Positions 63,759-64,000 of a DNA stretch of 64,000 nucleotides are shown here, one piece after another. Each line of letters begins with the position of its first letter. Within the stretch, counting starts at the first letter, position 1. A program made the translations under genes and the position numbers. Location: positions 186,001-250,000 of the forward strand of contig NZ_AP019373.1 in the NCBI RefSeq assembly GCF_004323595.1, given 5' to 3'. The notes under the pieces were generated by a model. That model was given only the letters and a program-made list of their open reading frames with translations, made no database searches and was not told the origin of the DNA. Source of the stretch: Sulfuricystis thermophila. GTDB lineage: Bacteria > Pseudomonadota > Gammaproteobacteria > Burkholderiales > Rhodocyclaceae.

Positions 63759-64000
63759 GTGACGTGGACGACCGCAAAGGAGTTGAAAGCGCAGCTCGTG
63801 CGGCTGTGGGAACGCGGGGAGCTTCTGCGCGATTTCGTGACCTACAACAGCCGTTTTCCCTTGCGGCTTGCCATCAAGGGCCCGGCATCGAGAGACCTCA
63901 CCGAGCGGTTTGATGCCGTGCGCGCCTGGGCGGCGGAGTTGGCCAACGCCCGCCCCTTGCGCCTGGAATGGCAGGAGATACGCCACCGCGTGCAAGGAAC
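63759..64000 (+). CDS. jetD: Wadjet JetD N-terminus (DUF3322), cut by window edge
   Basis: JetD is the TOPRIM-domain nuclease subunit of Wadjet. Only 80 codons lie in the window, from GTG 63759, 12 bp after jetC: MTWTTAKELKAQLVRLWERG, LLRDFVTYNSRFPLRLAIKG, LTERFDAVRAWAAEL. This is the DUF3322 N-terminal domain found before DUF2220 in JetD. The catalytic part is outside the window. Confidence 0.88.
   Translation, partial: MTWTTAKELKAQLVRLWERGELLRDFVTYNSRFPLRLAIKGPASRDLTERFDAVRAWAAELANARPLRLEWQEIRHRVQG

Overview
The window is a GC-rich chromosomal segment of a betaproteobacterium. The gene repertoire (paired M16 peptidases, LolB-IspE, GlnA-NtrB-NtrC, ZapD-YacG after CoaE, bTHX, PrmA followed by a zinc-ribbon protein, UbiH-type hydroxylase beside DsbC) and the short ATGA/TGATG gene overlaps fit the Rhodocyclales and relatives. 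That family-level placement is inference from gene content and order only. About 48 kb is core chromosome. The last 15 kb is a defence island starting just after a tRNA-Met(CAT) gene.

Layout. 1-3647: ftsY (cut by the window edge) diverges from a pair of periplasmic M16 peptidases, one catalytic and one lacking the zinc motif. 3648-6050: an accessory patch with a broken DUF4258 gene next to DUF2283, two lipoproteins (one FlgO-like) and an XRE regulator split at a run of seven G. 6111-8635: rsmD, coaD, ferredoxin, TerC, universal stress protein. 8636-13636: mutM, TPR lipoprotein, lolB, ispE and rpoH; rpoH has a perfect CIRCE operator. 13685-23016: MFS transporter, Sco protein, mpl, aroQ, accBC, prmA, zinc-ribbon protein, PfkB kinase. 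23195-29740: small ORFs including ribosomal protein bTHX, thioredoxin, GluQ-RS, ClsB, an EEP-family hydrolase, thioesterase, NadA, CDF transporter. 29742-34424: the nitrogen-control block glnA-DUF4124-ntrB-ntrC with NtrC sites and a sigma-54 promoter. 34425-48218: birA-coaX, TrpB2, coaE-zapD-yacG, Nudix/ThiE-like fusion, DUF815 ATPase, mltA, a haem-motif diguanylate cyclase, amtB (also sigma-54/NtrC-type), dsbC, ubiH-like.

48290-64000: tRNA-Met, about 700 bp of scar sequence, then one almost gapless co-directional run: half-size HsdS, HsdM, RhuM-like, full HsdS, HAD hydrolase, HsdR, YgjP-like metallopeptidase, and a type I Wadjet system (jetA, jetB, jetC and the first 80 codons of jetD). A good promoter precedes it, so restriction-modification and anti-plasmid defence may share a transcript.

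The most unusual signal is a dispersed repeat. A 54-bp unit holding a strong palindrome, ended by a half unit with the core AGTCGGCGCTGGCGGGACGG, occurs in two intergenic arrays (23017-23147, 27590-27667) and as a 26-codon in-frame insertion in mltA (42004-42081). Single half units occur at 46256 and, in either orientation, inside many genes (M16 pair, ispE, coaX, prmA, the DUF815 ATPase, the YgjP-like gene and others). It could be a mobile palindromic element that tolerates coding regions, a REP-like repeat, or a DNA-uptake-type signal; the window alone cannot decide.
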